DNA from: Oscillospiraceae bacterium
GTDB taxonomy: Bacteria > Bacillota > Clostridia > Oscillospirales > Ruminococcaceae
Assembly: GCA_017461565.1 (NCBI GenBank)
Contig: JAFTXQ010000010.1
Coordinates: 62,001 to 126,000 of the forward strand
Length of the DNA stretch: 64,000 nt
Direction of reading: 5' to 3'
Under the pieces are notes generated by a model. The model saw only the letters and a program-made list of their open reading frames with translations. It was not told where the DNA came from and made no database searches. Position numbers and translations under genes: made by a program. Positions 1-9,071 of the stretch are shown piece by piece; within the stretch, counting starts at the first letter, position 1; the number at the start of each line of letters is the position of its first letter.

Positions 1-2096
1 TTGGAGCGGGGAGTCCTGCCTATCGGCGACTGGTCTATCATTATAACCTTGTCAAGATGGCTTATGCCCTGCATATCTGCAAACTTGCCCGGACGTGTCC
101 TTGCACGGTTGAGCTTCGCTACAAGGTGCTTGTATACTATCTCATTGACAAGGGAGCTTTTACCGCTTCCCGAAACGCCCGTAACACAGGTGAACACGCC
201 GACAGGTATATCGACATCGATGTTTTTCAGATTGTTTTCCGCCGCTCCGATGACTCTGAGCCACTTATCTGTGGGCTGCCTGCGCTGATCGGGCACGGGT
301 ATCTTCATTTTACCGCTGAGGTACTGGCCTGTAAGGGAGTTCTCGCACTTCATAAGTCCCTCCACATCGCCGCTGTACAGCACCTCGCCGCCGTTTACGC
401 CTGCGGCAGGTCCGATATCCACGATATAGTCTGCGGCACGCATGGTGTCCTCGTCATGCTCAACGACGATAAGAGTGTTTCCAAGATCACGCAGCCTTTT
501 AAGCGTTGCGATGAGCTTGTCGTTATCACGCTGGTGCAGACCTATACTTGGCTCGTCAAGGATATACAGCACGCCCATGAGGGAGCTTCCTATCTGGGTT
601 GCAAGGCGGATACGCTGGCTCTCGCCACCCGAAAGCGTACCTGCCGAGCGGGTGAGGTTGAGGTACTCAAGACCCACGCTTCTGAGGAAGCCAAGGCGCT
701 CCTTTATCTCTTTTAGAAGCTGCTGGGCGATGAGCTTATCTCTGCCCGAAAGCTCCAGCGAGTTCACGAACTCCAGCGCGTCAACTACCGACATACAGCA
801 GAACTCGTGGATATTCTTGCCGCCTACCGTAACAGACAGCGCCGCCTTATTCAGTCGCTGGCCGTGGCACTCGGGACACTCGACATCGCTCATAAGCTCC
901 TCAAGCGTATCACGGGAGTAGTTGCTGCTGGTCTCATGATAGCGGCGCTCAAGGTTGTTGATAACGCCCTCGAAATCGGTGTAGAACTGACCGCCGCCCT
1001 GGGTCTTGGGGCGTTTTATCAGTATCTTCTCACCCTTTGTGCCGTACAAGATCTCGTCAATAGCCTTTTTGGGAAGCTTTTTTATCGGCTCCTCCACCGA
1101 GAAGCCGTGCTTTTCGGCAAGGGCGTCCATATACATAGCGGCTATGCTGCCCTCGGTATAGTTCCAGCCGAATGCCTTTACGGCGCCGTCCTTTATGGAA
1201 AGGCTGTCGTTAGGTATTATGAGATCGGGGTCTACCCTGCGGGATGCGCCGATACCCGTACATTTGGGGCACGCACCGTAGGGATTATTGAAAGAGAACA
1301 TACGGGGCACAAGCTCCTCTATACTGACGCCGTGCTCGGGGCAGGCGTAGCTCTGGGAGAAATGCAGCTCCTCCCCGTCGATGATATCAATGTAGACAAG
1401 TCCGCCCGTAAGGCTGCCTGCCGTTTCAACGCTGTCGGTAAGACGGGATTTTATGCCCTCCTTGATGACAAGGCGGTCAACGATTATCTCAATGCTGTGC
1501 TTCTTGTTCTTTTCAAGGCTTATCTTCTCGGAAAGGTCGTAGGTTATTCCATCAACACGGACTCTCGCAAAGCCCGACTTCCTTGCCGACTCGAACTCCT
1601 TCTGGTGCTCGCCCTTGCGCTGTCTTACAACAGGCGCAAGCACCTGAAACTTTGTCTTTTCGGGAAGCTCAAGCACCTTGTCAACTATCTCGTCCACTGT
1701 CTGCTGACGTATCTCCCTGCCGCACTCGGGACAATGGGGAATGCCTATCCTTGCGTACATCAGACGCAGGTAGTCGTATATCTCGGTTACGGTTCCCACC
1801 GTGGAACGTGGATTTTTGGATGTGGTCTTCTGGTCGATGGAGATGGCGGGTGAAAGCCCCTCGATGCTGTCCACATCGGGCTTTTCCATCTGACCGAGGA
1901 ACATCCTCGCATAGGAGGAAAGGCTCTCCATATATCTGCGCTGTCCGTCTGCATAGATGGTATCGAAAGCAAGGCTTGACTTGCCGCTGCCCGAAAGTCC
2001 CGTCATGACTATCAGCTTGTCACGGGGGATAGTGAGATCTATATTTTTAAGGTTGTGCTCTCTGGCACCCTTTATCACAATTTTATCGTTTGCCAC
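1..2096 (-). CDS. uvrA: UvrABC excinuclease subunit A (partial, 3' end beyond window)
   Basis: UvrA is the ABC-type damage-recognition ATPase of nucleotide excision repair; it loads UvrB on lesions. The reading frame begins at a GTG at 2096 (reads [11 protein letters not shown]) with AAAGGA about 9 bases upstream, and runs without a stop to the left edge: 698 residues of the usual ~940. Visible are the N-terminal Walker A ([10 protein letters not shown]), a zinc-binding CPEC pair, the ABC signature [12 protein letters not shown], a Walker B region [10 protein letters not shown], and the second Walker A ([10 protein letters not shown]) near the cut. The C-terminal signature and Walker B lie outside the window. 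It is the last visible gene of an operon with uvrB, 60 bases after a GNAT gene. Confidence 0.97.
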   Translation of the reverse strand, partial: MANDKIVIKGAREHNLKNIDLTIPRDKLIVMTGLSGSGKSSLAFDTIYADGQRRYMESLSSYARMFLGQMEKPDVDSIEGLSPAISIDQKTTSKNPRSTVGTVTEIYDYLRLMYARIGIPHCPECGREIRQQTVDEIVDKVLELPEKTKFQVLAPVVRQRKGEHQKEFESARKSGFARVRVDGITYDLSEKISLEKNKKHSIEIIVDRLVIKEGIKSRLTDSVETAGSLTGGLVYIDIIDGEELHFSQSYACPEHGVSIEELVPRMFSFNNPYGACPKCTGIGASRRVDPDLIIPNDSLSIKDGAVKAFGWNYTEGSIAAMYMDALAEKHGFSVEEPIKKLPKKAIDEILYGTKGEKILIKRPKTQGGGQFYTDFEGVINNLERRYHETSSNYSRDTLEELMSDVECPECHGQRLNKAALSVTVGGKNIHEFCCMSVVDALEFVNSLELSGRDKLIAQQLLKEIKERLGFLRSVGLEYLNLTRSAGTLSGGESQRIRLATQIGSSLMGVLYILDEPSIGLHQRDNDKLIATLKRLRDLGNTLIVVEHDEDTMRAADYIVDIGPAAGVNGGEVLYSGDVEGLMKCENSLTGQYLSGKMKIPVPDQRRQPTDKWLRVIGAAENNLKNIDVDIPVGVFTCVTGVSGSGKSSLVNEIVYKHLVAKLNRARTRPGKFADMQGISHLDKVIMIDQSPIGRTPRS

Positions 2097-2156
2097 TTTC
2101 TTTGTCCTTTCGTTTTATCTGATGAGGAATTACAACGTCTGCTCCGCTCACTGCTC

Positions 2157-2720
2157 TTAATTCATGAGAATATAATAATCGCCGTACTCTGTACCGTCAT
2201 GTCCGACAAGCTTGTGCGTACACGGAACGAACCCCAGTCCATTCAAAGCGGAGATACGTTCTGTCGCCTGTGGCACTGCCTTTGTTGCTATCTTATCGCA
2301 ATAAAACAGCTTGGACGCAGGTACTATGAAAAGGGACAATATCTCTGTGATGCAGCAATTTGTTTCGTAATCGCTTCTGAGGTCCAGGCGAAGCACACCG
2401 CAGTTATCGAAAAAGTCATCGGAATCCCTGTGAAACAGCTCTATCGTGCCGATAGCTTCGTTGTTTTCTTTATCTGTTATCGTCCAGCGCACGAAATATC
2501 TGTTATCGTATGAGAACTTCCAGAAATCTATCGCCTGCTTCATGCGCTCCGCAGTGGTGTAATGAAAATCATCGCCGTTGCAGTTATCACTGTTGAACAG
2601 CGGCACTGCCCTTTCGTCCGAATATACCTTAAGCAGGTCGGAGCAGTCATCAGCCCGGATAAGCCGCAGTGAAAATCTTTCACACTCAAATCCGGGGCAG
2701 TGTTCGTATACGTCAGTCAT
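2157..2720 (-). CDS. GNAT family N-acetyltransferase (RimJ/RimL-like)
   Basis: A 187-residue protein of GNAT type: the N-terminal [12 protein letters not shown] segment is the usual beta1-alpha1 opening of RimJ/RimL-type acetyltransferases, followed by a region ([11 protein letters not shown]) matching the central beta4 strand that binds acetyl-CoA, then a divergent C-terminal half. Start ATG 2720 has AAGGAG 5 bases upstream. It lies between Ham1 (9-base gap) and uvrA (60 bases), so it is co-transcribed with DNA repair genes. The substrate is unknown; operon position does not prove a repair role. The family call rests mainly on the N-terminal half. Confidence 0.7.
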   Translation of the reverse strand: MTDVYEHCPGFECERFSLRLIRADDCSDLLKVYSDERAVPLFNSDNCNGDDFHYTTAERMKQAIDFWKFSYDNRYFVRWTITDKENNEAIGTIELFHRDSDDFFDNCGVLRLDLRSDYETNCCITEILSLFIVPASKLFYCDKIATKAVPQATERISALNGLGFVPCTHKLVGHDGTEYGDYYILMN

Positions 2721-2729
2721 TGTATCTCC

Positions 2730-3329
2730 TTATTCGTGCTTACCCAGCACCTCTCCGAAAAACCTCGCAAAGCCGTTATTCTCCTCGTACTGCGGTCTTT
2801 CCGAGTCATAGCAGTACTCGCCGTTTTCGATGTATTTCGAGAGGCTGTCCAGCGGATAGCCCTGCACACGCTTCGGATGCGGTACAGCGGTTATCAGAAA
2901 CGGCTGCCAGCTTATATCATCCGAAAACTCGGTGTAGATATGCTCCTCATCAAGCACGAAGCATATTGCGTTGCGGTATCTCGCCACGATGTCGCCGTGC
3001 TTTGCGGCAAGACCGCCGTAGTACTCTATCATCTCGTCATCGGTGAGGCACTTTCCGCCTATATTCCGCACGTGCACCTTGGGCGAAAGCTCGGGCAGGC
3101 TGTCGAAATACAGCCCGCTGTCACAGGAGAAAACGGGAATCCCGAAAGCCTTGTAGTAGGCTCTTGCCTTTAACTCGGCGTTTTCAAGCGGGGTGTCGCC
3201 CGTTTCGGGGACATCAGGTATCTCCCCATCGATATCCCTGAGGGAGATAAGCTCTATATCCAGCTCCGAAAGCCATTTGCGCATACTATTCAGCTTTGCG
3301 GGGTTCGTTGTGCCGTAAAGTATCTTCAA
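2730..3329 (-). CDS. Ham1/RdgB-like non-canonical purine NTP pyrophosphatase
   Basis: A 199-residue Ham1-family protein. Family members hydrolyse dITP, XTP and ITP to monophosphates, keeping deaminated purines out of DNA. The N-terminal GTTNPAK is the family's T/SxxxxK nucleotide motif, and FSCDSGLYFDSLP corresponds to the conserved SGL-D-AL block; PKRVQGYPLDSLSKY is in place of the usual R-x-x-G-Y-DPIF-P region, so this is a divergent branch rather than typical RdgB. The start is TTG at 3329, with AAGGTGA overlapping the end of uvrB as ribosome binding site. Two bases separate it from the uvrB stop, so translation is probably coupled. Confidence 0.8.
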   Translation of the reverse strand: MKILYGTTNPAKLNSMRKWLSELDIELISLRDIDGEIPDVPETGDTPLENAELKARAYYKAFGIPVFSCDSGLYFDSLPELSPKVHVRNIGGKCLTDDEMIEYYGGLAAKHGDIVARYRNAICFVLDEEHIYTEFSDDISWQPFLITAVPHPKRVQGYPLDSLSKYIENGEYCYDSERPQYEENNGFARFFGEVLGKHE

Positions 3330-3331
3330 TA

Positions 3332-5305
3332 TCAGTCACCTTGCAATTCCTTTATCTTGTCACGCAGGAACGCAGCGTGCTCGAAATCCAGCAGCTTTGC
3401 CGCCTTTTTCATCTCGGCGGTGTACTGGGCGATAAGCTTCTCACGCTCTGCCTTGGGCAGCCACTTGCCGCCCTTCTTGCCATGGACGGAGCTTCCGTCA
3501 GACTTCTTTGTTATCTCAAGTACCTCTCGTATCTCCTTGACGATGGTCCTGGGTACGATGCCGTGCTCCTCGTTGTATTTCATCTGTATCTCACGGCGGC
3601 GGAGCGTTTCGGTTATCGCAAGCTCCATACTGCGTGTGACGCTGTCCGCATACATGATAACAACGCCCTGTGCATTTCGTGCGGCACGTCCTATCGTCTG
3701 CACCAGTGATGTCTCGCTCCTGAGGAAGCCCTCCTTGTCTGCGTCAAGGATAGCAACAAGAGAGACCTCGGGGATATCAAGTCCCTCACGCAGCAGGTTT
3801 ATGCCGACAAGCACATCAAACTCGCCTGCACGCAGGTCACGGATAAGCTCCATACGCTCGATAGTGTCAACATCGTGGTGCATATATCGCACCTTTATAT
3901 CGGCCCTCTCAAGATAAGCGGTAAGGTCCTCCGCCATCTTCTTGGTAAGAGTGGTGACAAGCACACGTTCCTTACGCTGCACACGGGTATTTATCTCAGA
4001 AATAAGATCCTCTATCTGACCCTCGGTGGGCTTTACGATGACCTCAGGATCGAGAAGTCCCGTGGGACGTATCACCTGCTCGACTATCTGTGTGGAGCAG
4101 GCCTTTTCAAAATCGCCGGGGGTGGCGGATACAAATACCGCCTGATCCACCTTCGCATAGAACTCGTCAAAATTAAGCGGACGGTTGTCATACGCCGACG
4201 GCAGACGGAAGCCATAGTCTATAAGATTCTTCTTTCGTGCGTGGTCGCCGCCGAACATTCCCCTTACCTGAGGCAGGGTAACGTGGCTCTCGTCCACGAA
4301 CAGAAGCCAGTCATCGGGGAAGTGATCTATCAGCGTCACGGGAGTGGAGCCTGCAGGTCTTCCCTGCAATACACGGGAATAGTTCTCAATACCTTTGCAC
4401 ATTCCGATCTCGCCAAGCATCTCCATATCATATCTTGTACGCTGCTCGATACGCTGTGCCTCGATAAGCTTGTTCTGCTCCGTGAAGAACTGCACCTGCT
4501 GCTCCATTTCGGCAGTGATATCCTCCAGCGCACGTCTGAGGTGATCACGCCCGACAATATAATGAGACGCAGGAAATATCATTACATGAAGCAGTGTGGA
4601 TCTTACATTGCCCGTCACCACCTCAAATTCGCTTATACGGTCTATCTCGTCACCGAAGAACTCCACACGGATGGCGGTCTCGTTCGTGGCACCTGCGGGA
4701 AAAATCTCCACCACATCACCCTTTACACGGAAACGGTTGCGCTGGAATGCGATCTCGTTGCGCTCGTACTGCATCTCAACAAGGCGGGCGATGACCTCGT
4801 CACGGTCTATCTCCTGCCCCTGACGGATGGAGAGCGTGTTTGAACGATAATCCTCGGGCGAGCCGAGAGAGTAGATACAGCTTACACTGGCAACGATTAT
4901 GACATCCCTGCGCTCTGCAAGCGCCGCTGTGGCGGAATGTCGCAGACGGTCTATCTCGTCGTTTATAGCACTGTCCTTTTCGATATACGCATCTGTGGAA
5001 GGAATATATGCCTCGGGCTGGTAATAGTCGTAATAGGACACGAAATATTCAACGGCATTGTTCGGGAAAAACTCCTTAAACTCCGTACACAGCTGTGCGG
5101 CAAGCGTCTTGTTGTGCGCCAGAACAAGCGTAGGCTTGTTTACATTGGCTATGATATTCGCCATGGTGAATGTCTTACCCGAGCCTGTAACGCCAAGCAG
5201 CGTCTGCTCCTTGTCACCACGAAGCACGCCCTCGGAAAGCGCTTTTATCGCCTCAGGCTGGTCTCCCGTCGGCTTATATGGGGAATGAAGCTCAAATCTA
5301 TCCAT
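3332..5305 (-). CDS. uvrB: UvrABC excinuclease subunit B
   Basis: UvrB, 657 residues (family norm about 660-680), is the DNA-loading helicase-like subunit that receives the lesion from UvrA and recruits UvrC. Walker A GVTGSGKT is near residue 40, the beta-hairpin region YYQPEAYIP near residue 95, the DESH box near residue 340, and helicase motif [11 protein letters not shown] near residue 545; the C-terminal UVR domain ([18 protein letters not shown]) that contacts UvrC is intact. Start ATG 5305 has AAGGAG upstream. It follows radC by 9 bases and precedes Ham1 by 2 bases. Confidence 0.98.
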   Translation of the reverse strand: MDRFELHSPYKPTGDQPEAIKALSEGVLRGDKEQTLLGVTGSGKTFTMANIIANVNKPTLVLAHNKTLAAQLCTEFKEFFPNNAVEYFVSYYDYYQPEAYIPSTDAYIEKDSAINDEIDRLRHSATAALAERRDVIIVASVSCIYSLGSPEDYRSNTLSIRQGQEIDRDEVIARLVEMQYERNEIAFQRNRFRVKGDVVEIFPAGATNETAIRVEFFGDEIDRISEFEVVTGNVRSTLLHVMIFPASHYIVGRDHLRRALEDITAEMEQQVQFFTEQNKLIEAQRIEQRTRYDMEMLGEIGMCKGIENYSRVLQGRPAGSTPVTLIDHFPDDWLLFVDESHVTLPQVRGMFGGDHARKKNLIDYGFRLPSAYDNRPLNFDEFYAKVDQAVFVSATPGDFEKACSTQIVEQVIRPTGLLDPEVIVKPTEGQIEDLISEINTRVQRKERVLVTTLTKKMAEDLTAYLERADIKVRYMHHDVDTIERMELIRDLRAGEFDVLVGINLLREGLDIPEVSLVAILDADKEGFLRSETSLVQTIGRAARNAQGVVIMYADSVTRSMELAITETLRRREIQMKYNEEHGIVPRTIVKEIREVLEITKKSDGSSVHGKKGGKWLPKAEREKLIAQYTAEMKKAAKLLDFEHAAFLRDKIKELQGD

Positions 5306-5314
5306 AAAATCTCC

Positions 5315-6013
5315 TTAACTCCTGAACCATATATCAGGAAGTATACCCGCATGGCGCATGGAATACGCAAATTCCTCATTCACTATCACGTGGTCCACAA
5401 GCTCGATACCTATGGCGTTAAGGCTGTTTGCAACACGCCTTGTCACTGCTACATCCGCAGCAGAAGGAAGCAGCACTCCGTTAGGATGATTGTGCACAAG
5501 GATCACCTTGTTTGACTGATTTTTAAGCGCCTTTGCCACGATCGTTTTGAGATCGAACTCAACGCTGGTGGTAACTCCACGTGACAGCCTGCTCTCGCTT
5601 ATCAGCGTGTAAGAATCGTCCAGCAGCAAAACGTGAGCGACCTCAACAGTACAGTCCTTAAGCAGCTTGTAGCAGAATTCCATAGCCTGCATTCTGGTCA
5701 GAAGCACTACTCCACTGTTATCCTCGTGCGCATGACGCATAGCAAAATCCTTGAAGAACTTTATCATTGAAGCAGCAGACGGACCCACATTTTCAACATC
5801 ACAAAGGTCCTCATAGCTTGCGTTAAGTACGCCCTTAAGGCTTCCGAAGCGGCGTATCAGATCATGTGCGATATCATTTGTGTTACGTCTGGGATAGCAG
5901 GAGAAAAGCAATACCTCAAGCACCTCATGCTCTTCAAAGCAATCAATACCATGCTCAAGATACTTTTTGATCATTCTCTGTCTGTGACCCTTGTGAATAT
6001 TCTCTTCAGCCAA
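5315..6013 (-). CDS. radC: RadC family protein (JAB/MPN domain)
   Basis: A 232-residue RadC-family protein. The N-terminal part carries a helix-hairpin-helix-like segment (DLCDVENVGPSAASMIK) and the C-terminal MPN/JAB domain contains the metal motif H-N-H-P-N-G followed by S and D (VHNHPNGVLLPSAAD), typical of RadC. The biochemical role of RadC remains unsettled, and a direct repair function is doubtful in several bacteria. The start is TTG 6013; AGGAGG lies 9 bases upstream, while the nearby ATG and GTG run straight into stops. It is the first gene of the radC-uvrB-Ham1-GNAT-uvrA operon, behind a good promoter at 6054-6083. Confidence 0.93.
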   Translation of the reverse strand: MAEENIHKGHRQRMIKKYLEHGIDCFEEHEVLEVLLFSCYPRRNTNDIAHDLIRRFGSLKGVLNASYEDLCDVENVGPSAASMIKFFKDFAMRHAHEDNSGVVLLTRMQAMEFCYKLLKDCTVEVAHVLLLDDSYTLISESRLSRGVTTSVEFDLKTIVAKALKNQSNKVILVHNHPNGVLLPSAADVAVTRRVANSLNAIGIELVDHVIVNEEFAYSMRHAGILPDIWFRS

Positions 6014-6053
6014 TCACATCGACCTCCTGCCGCAAAAGTTTACACATACATCA

Positions 6054-6083
6054 ATTATATTGCATTTTCAATATATTTGTCAA
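6054..6083 (-). promoter_or_regulatory. Sigma-A type promoter of the radC-uvrB-uvrA operon
   Basis: On the minus strand a perfect -35 TTGACA (6078-6083) and -10 TATAAT (6054-6059) are separated by 18 bases. Transcription would begin near 6047, about 34 bases before the radC TTG start. No SOS (LexA) box was recognised around it. Confidence 0.75.
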
Positions 6084-6183
6084 GGGTATTGAAGTATAAA
6101 TAGAAGACCAATACAGGTGAAACAATGTACACATTTAACAAAAACATGAACAGTGCCTACTGACAAAAGAATATTTACAGTAG

Positions 6184-6212
6184 TTGACATTCAACAAAAA
6201 ATAAGCTATAAT
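6184..6212 (+). promoter_or_regulatory. Sigma-A type promoter of mscL
   Basis: Perfect TTGACA (6184-6189) and TATAAT (6207-6212) with an optimal 17-base spacer, 39 bases before the mscL ATG. It is divergent from the radC promoter. Confidence 0.85.
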
Positions 6213-6250
6213 ATCCTTGCAACTCCATATTAAGAAAGGATATGTCAAAA

Positions 6251-6727
6251 ATGGCTGAAAAGAAAAAATCAATCTTCACCGAATTTAAAGAGTTCATTTC
6301 TAAAGGCAATGTGCTCGACATGGCTGTCGGCGTTATTATCGGCGGTGCTTTCACAAAGATCGTAAACAGCGTCGTTTCCGACCTGATAATGCCTGCAATG
6401 GGTTTGCTGACCGGAAATATCGATTTTGCGGATCTCAAGATCGTTCTCTCCGAGGCTGTTATGGACGGCGAAACCGTTGTAAAGGAAGAGCTTGCCATAA
6501 GATACGGCGTCTTTCTTGACGCCCTCATCAACTTCCTGCTGATCGCTATCTGCGTATTTATTATCGTCAAGGTCATCGGCAGCATGAGAGCAAAGGCTGA
6601 AAAGCTCAAGAAAAAGAAGGAAGAAGAAGCACCTGCAGCTCCCCCCGCTCCCGATCCCCAGATCGTGCTTCTCACCGAGATACGTGATCTGCTCAAGGAA
6701 AACGACACTGCAAAGGCATCTGAATGA
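6251..6727 (+). CDS. mscL: Large-conductance mechanosensitive channel MscL
   Basis: MscL forms a homopentameric emergency valve in the inner membrane that opens under osmotic downshock. The protein shows the N-terminal amphipathic helix (FTEFKEFISKGNVLDMAVGVIIG) leading into TM1 with the conserved VGVIIGGAF, a periplasmic loop, TM2 (FLDALINFLLIAICVFIIVK) and a basic-acidic C-terminal helix after a Pro/Ala linker. I chose ATG 6251 (158 residues) because AAAGGA ends at 6240, giving normal spacing; the upstream ATG at 6242 sits one base after it. The gene is monocistronic, with promoter at 6184-6212 and terminator at 6754-6782. Confidence 0.95.
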   Translation: MAEKKKSIFTEFKEFISKGNVLDMAVGVIIGGAFTKIVNSVVSDLIMPAMGLLTGNIDFADLKIVLSEAVMDGETVVKEELAIRYGVFLDALINFLLIAICVFIIVKVIGSMRAKAEKLKKKKEEEAPAAPPAPDPQIVLLTEIRDLLKENDTAKASE

Positions 6728-6753
6728 TCCTTACATAAAAAAACATACTACCT

Positions 6754-6782
6754 GCTCCCCGTAGATGATTTCTGCGGGGAGC
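6754..6782 (+). terminator. Intrinsic terminator after mscL
   Basis: An 8-bp GC-rich stem GCTCCCCG / CGGGGAGC (6754-6761 with 6775-6782) with a 13-base loop, 26 bases past the mscL stop. The T-tract is short (TTTA), so termination may be partial. Confidence 0.65.
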
Positions 6783-7023
6783 TTTACAGATGCACAATAT
6801 TTCTCAAAAACTTTGCTGTTCATCTATTTGACAGAAAACTAACAAGGACATCCTCACTGATAAGCTGTATTTTGTGCATTGTGTATATTTTTCGTATATA
6901 ATGTTAGTCCTATTATACGAAAATGCTCAAAAACTATTGTTTTTTTCTTGGAAATGATGTATACTTTTATTGTACAATTTTTAACATACCGACAAGCATG
7001 TCGGAAACGAAAGGAAAATCAAA
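6783..7023. other. AT-rich intergenic region before the CheY-like gene
   Basis: About 240 bases without a gene. I see no strong TTGACA/TATAAT pair; a weak candidate is TTGGAA at 6948-6953 with TGTACAAT ending at 6978 (19-base spacer). AAAGGA precedes the ATG at 7024. There is no obvious structured leader. Confidence 0.4.
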
Positions 7024-7395
7024 ATGAATATCTCAGAGCTTAAGGTACTTATCTGCGACGACTCTATCCTCGTAAGAAAAAAGATGACAGACGTACTTAA
7101 AAAAGCCGGCATCACAGAGATCTACGAAGCAAAGGACGGCGTGCAGGCAGTTGATACTTATAAAGAAAAGAATCCCGACATCGTTTTTATGGATATCGTA
7201 ATGCCTGTCAAGACGGGTCTCGACGCACTTATTGAGATCAAAGGATTTGACAATGACGCTAAGGTCGTCATGGCTTCCACAATCGGCACACAGAGCCATC
7301 TTGTCAGCGCTATCAAGGCAGGCGCTTATGACTTCCTTCAGAAGCCTGTAAAGGAAGACGACATCAACAAGATCCTGGCAAAGCTCACAAACTGA
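7024..7395 (+). CDS. Single-domain response regulator, CheY-like
   Basis: A 123-residue stand-alone receiver domain. The acidic pocket residues D12 and D13, phospho-acceptor D57 (FMDIVMP), switch residue S85/T86 (MAST) and K107 (LQKPV) are all present, so it should be phosphorylatable. There is no output domain; it must act through protein contacts as CheY does. No histidine kinase, flagellar or methyl-accepting gene is in the window. It is followed 25 bases later by a CheX-like protein that could be its phosphatase. Confidence 0.93.
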   Translation: MNISELKVLICDDSILVRKKMTDVLKKAGITEIYEAKDGVQAVDTYKEKNPDIVFMDIVMPVKTGLDALIEIKGFDNDAKVVMASTIGTQSHLVSAIKAGAYDFLQKPVKEDDINKILAKLTN

Positions 7396-7420
7396 TCAAA
7401 ATTCGAAAGGGATTAACACA

Positions 7421-8332
7421 ATGTTTACACAGTTATTCGGACATTTTCTTCTTAATAAGAATATCATCTCAGCTGAACAGCTCAAAGCTGCCCTTGAGGA
7501 AAAGAACAATATCCGCGTAAGGATCGGTGCAATGGCTATCGATGCGGGTTATATGACCGCTGAGCAGGTTGACGCAGTCCATGAAGAGCAGAAGCGTGTA
7601 GATAAGCGTATCGGCGATATTGCTGTCGATATGGGTTATCTTACGAAAGCACAGGTGGAAGAGCTACTATCCAGGCAGAAGACCGCAAATATCGTTCTCG
7701 GACAGGCATTGATAGACCTGGGATACCTCACAAACAAGCAGTTTGAGGATGCTCTTGCAGAGTACAAGGCTGCAGCTTCCTTTAACGGTGAAGAACCCAA
7801 TGACGAGGCGCTTGCAAAGGATCTTATCTCTATTTTCGATCTCGAAAACGATGCGGATAAGGATTTCTATGTTGACTACATAATGCTGCTTACAAAGAAT
7901 GCTATCCGTTTCATCGGCGACGACTTTGTGCTTGCAGGAAGCATTAAAAATACCGATCTTCCCTGCTCTCACCTTTGCTCTCAGGAGCTTTCAGGCGCAG
8001 ACAACAAGTTCTACACCGCTATCGCAGGTGACGACAAGGCGTTCATCTCCCTTGCTTCCAGATATGCTATCGACTCGGGCGAAGAGGACGAATCCATCGA
8101 AGAATTCGGTCTGTTTGAGCAGGTGGACGAGTTTGTAGAGGCTTGCGTGGGCGAATTCCTCAATCTGCAGAACGGTCTGTTTGCAGTTAATATGTCCAAC
8201 AAGAAAAATCTTGAGCTTGATCTTACTCCTCAGATCGCAGAGACTGACAAGAGGGTGCTGCTCGACAATGGTCTTGCTGTCACACTTGAGTACACATTCG
8301 GCAAGATCACATTCATAATCTGCAGAAAGTAA
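7421..8332 (+). CDS. MshEN-like repeat protein with C-terminal CheX/CheC-like domain
   Basis: A 303-residue protein. Residues 5-116 hold four copies of a motif spaced exactly 29 residues apart (positions 5, 34, 63, 92), of form R-I-G-x4-D-x-G-Y-hydrophobic-T-x2-Q-x6-Q, resembling the MshEN/GspE-N motif that in some ATPases binds cyclic di-GMP. Residues ~145-303 look like CheX/CheC phosphatases, with the ExxN signature as E245-F-L-N248 and a proline at 270. In that family E and N dephosphorylate CheY-P. Being 25 bases after a lone CheY-like receiver, it is plausibly that receiver's phosphatase or partner. The c-di-GMP link is an inference. Confidence 0.72.
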   Translation: MFTQLFGHFLLNKNIISAEQLKAALEEKNNIRVRIGAMAIDAGYMTAEQVDAVHEEQKRVDKRIGDIAVDMGYLTKAQVEELLSRQKTANIVLGQALIDLGYLTNKQFEDALAEYKAAASFNGEEPNDEALAKDLISIFDLENDADKDFYVDYIMLLTKNAIRFIGDDFVLAGSIKNTDLPCSHLCSQELSGADNKFYTAIAGDDKAFISLASRYAIDSGEEDESIEEFGLFEQVDEFVEACVGEFLNLQNGLFAVNMSNKKNLELDLTPQIAETDKRVLLDNGLAVTLEYTFGKITFIICRK

Positions 8333-8388
8333 GTCTCAGCACTTGATATGAAAATCTGAGAGATTTGCCAATAACTTATAAGTATTAC

Positions 8389-8424
8389 AAAGGCACTTTT
8401 GATTTCAATGTCAGAAGTGCCTTT
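8389..8424 (+). terminator. Intrinsic terminator after the CheY/CheX-like pair
   Basis: A 10-bp perfect stem AAAGGCACTT / AAGTGCCTTT (8389-8398 with 8415-8424), beginning 57 bases after the stop. The 3' arm ends in TTT followed by C, so its T-tract is modest. Confidence 0.65.
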
Positions 8425-8492
8425 CTTGTGACATTCACTTTTTTAAAAAATAGCTTGCGATAAACAGATCAGTGCCATTAAGGAGAATTCAA

Positions 8493-8942
8493 ATGAGAAA
8501 CAGAAGTGTTGTATTTGTAGTACGTAACGGAAAAATACTTATGGAGAAACTGTTTTACGATGGCAGGAGCTTTTTTTCGATCCCCGGAGGTGGCATTGAG
8601 CCGGGAGAAACGCCCGAACAAGCTGCAATCAGGGAATTAAAGGAAGAATGTGGTCTTGACGGAACTATAATCAGGAAGCTGGCCGAGATCTATAACAACG
8701 GTAGAACGGAGCATGTGTTTGAAGTCAGCGTTCCCGAAGATCAAAATGCGATCACGGGATATGACCCCGAAGAGCCAATGGATAGCCAGCTGATCAAAGA
8801 GGTACTTTGGATGGAATTATGCGAGATACCTGAGAAAGACAGGGCATTTATGTGGAGATATGGCTTACTCGAAATTGAAGGCTTTTTCGATGAGGTTTTG
8901 TCATGGGGAGACGAAATCAGCTATCCGAAGAATAAAAGTTAA
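8493..8942 (+). CDS. NUDIX hydrolase
   Basis: A 149-residue NUDIX protein; the family cleaves nucleoside diphosphates linked to another moiety using Mg2+. The Nudix box is complete: G-x5-E-x7-RELKEECGL starting at GGGIEPGE. I chose ATG 8493 because AAGGAG (8480-8485) lies 7 bases upstream; the frame extends to a GTG at 8472 with no binding site. The substrate cannot be told. It sits alone between two terminators. Confidence 0.9.
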   Translation: MRNRSVVFVVRNGKILMEKLFYDGRSFFSIPGGGIEPGETPEQAAIRELKEECGLDGTIIRKLAEIYNNGRTEHVFEVSVPEDQNAITGYDPEEPMDSQLIKEVLWMELCEIPEKDRAFMWRYGLLEIEGFFDEVLSWGDEISYPKNKS

Positions 8943-8990
8943 GCATCGGATTTTCTTACCAATAAACTGTAATTCAACAATTACATAAAA

Positions 8991-9025
8991 AGATCCAGAG
9001 AAGAAATTAAATCTTCTCTGGATCT
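8991..9025. terminator. Bidirectional terminator between NUDIX gene and zinc-ribbon gene
   Basis: A perfect 14-bp stem AGATCCAGAGAAGA / TCTTCTCTGGATCT (8991-9004 with 9012-9025), loop of 7, flanked by A-rich bases on the left and T-rich bases on the right, so it can work for both convergent genes. Confidence 0.88.
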
Positions 9026-9071
9026 GCTTTTTTGTGACTAACCTGTTTTATTTCTCAGATATTGTTTTGTA

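Noticed and set aside
57-1853. Long plus-strand frames over the left 2 kb
   Set aside because: They lie antisense to uvrA, whose motifs are all clear on the minus strand; the plus frames show no family or binding site.
35-2096. An intact uvrA ending inside the window
   Set aside because: The frame runs to base 1 without a stop and the second Walker B and signature are missing, so the gene is cut by the edge.
8011-8202. Minus-strand frame within the CheX-like gene
   Set aside because: No binding site or family; it overlaps strong coding sequence with conserved repeats on the plus strand.
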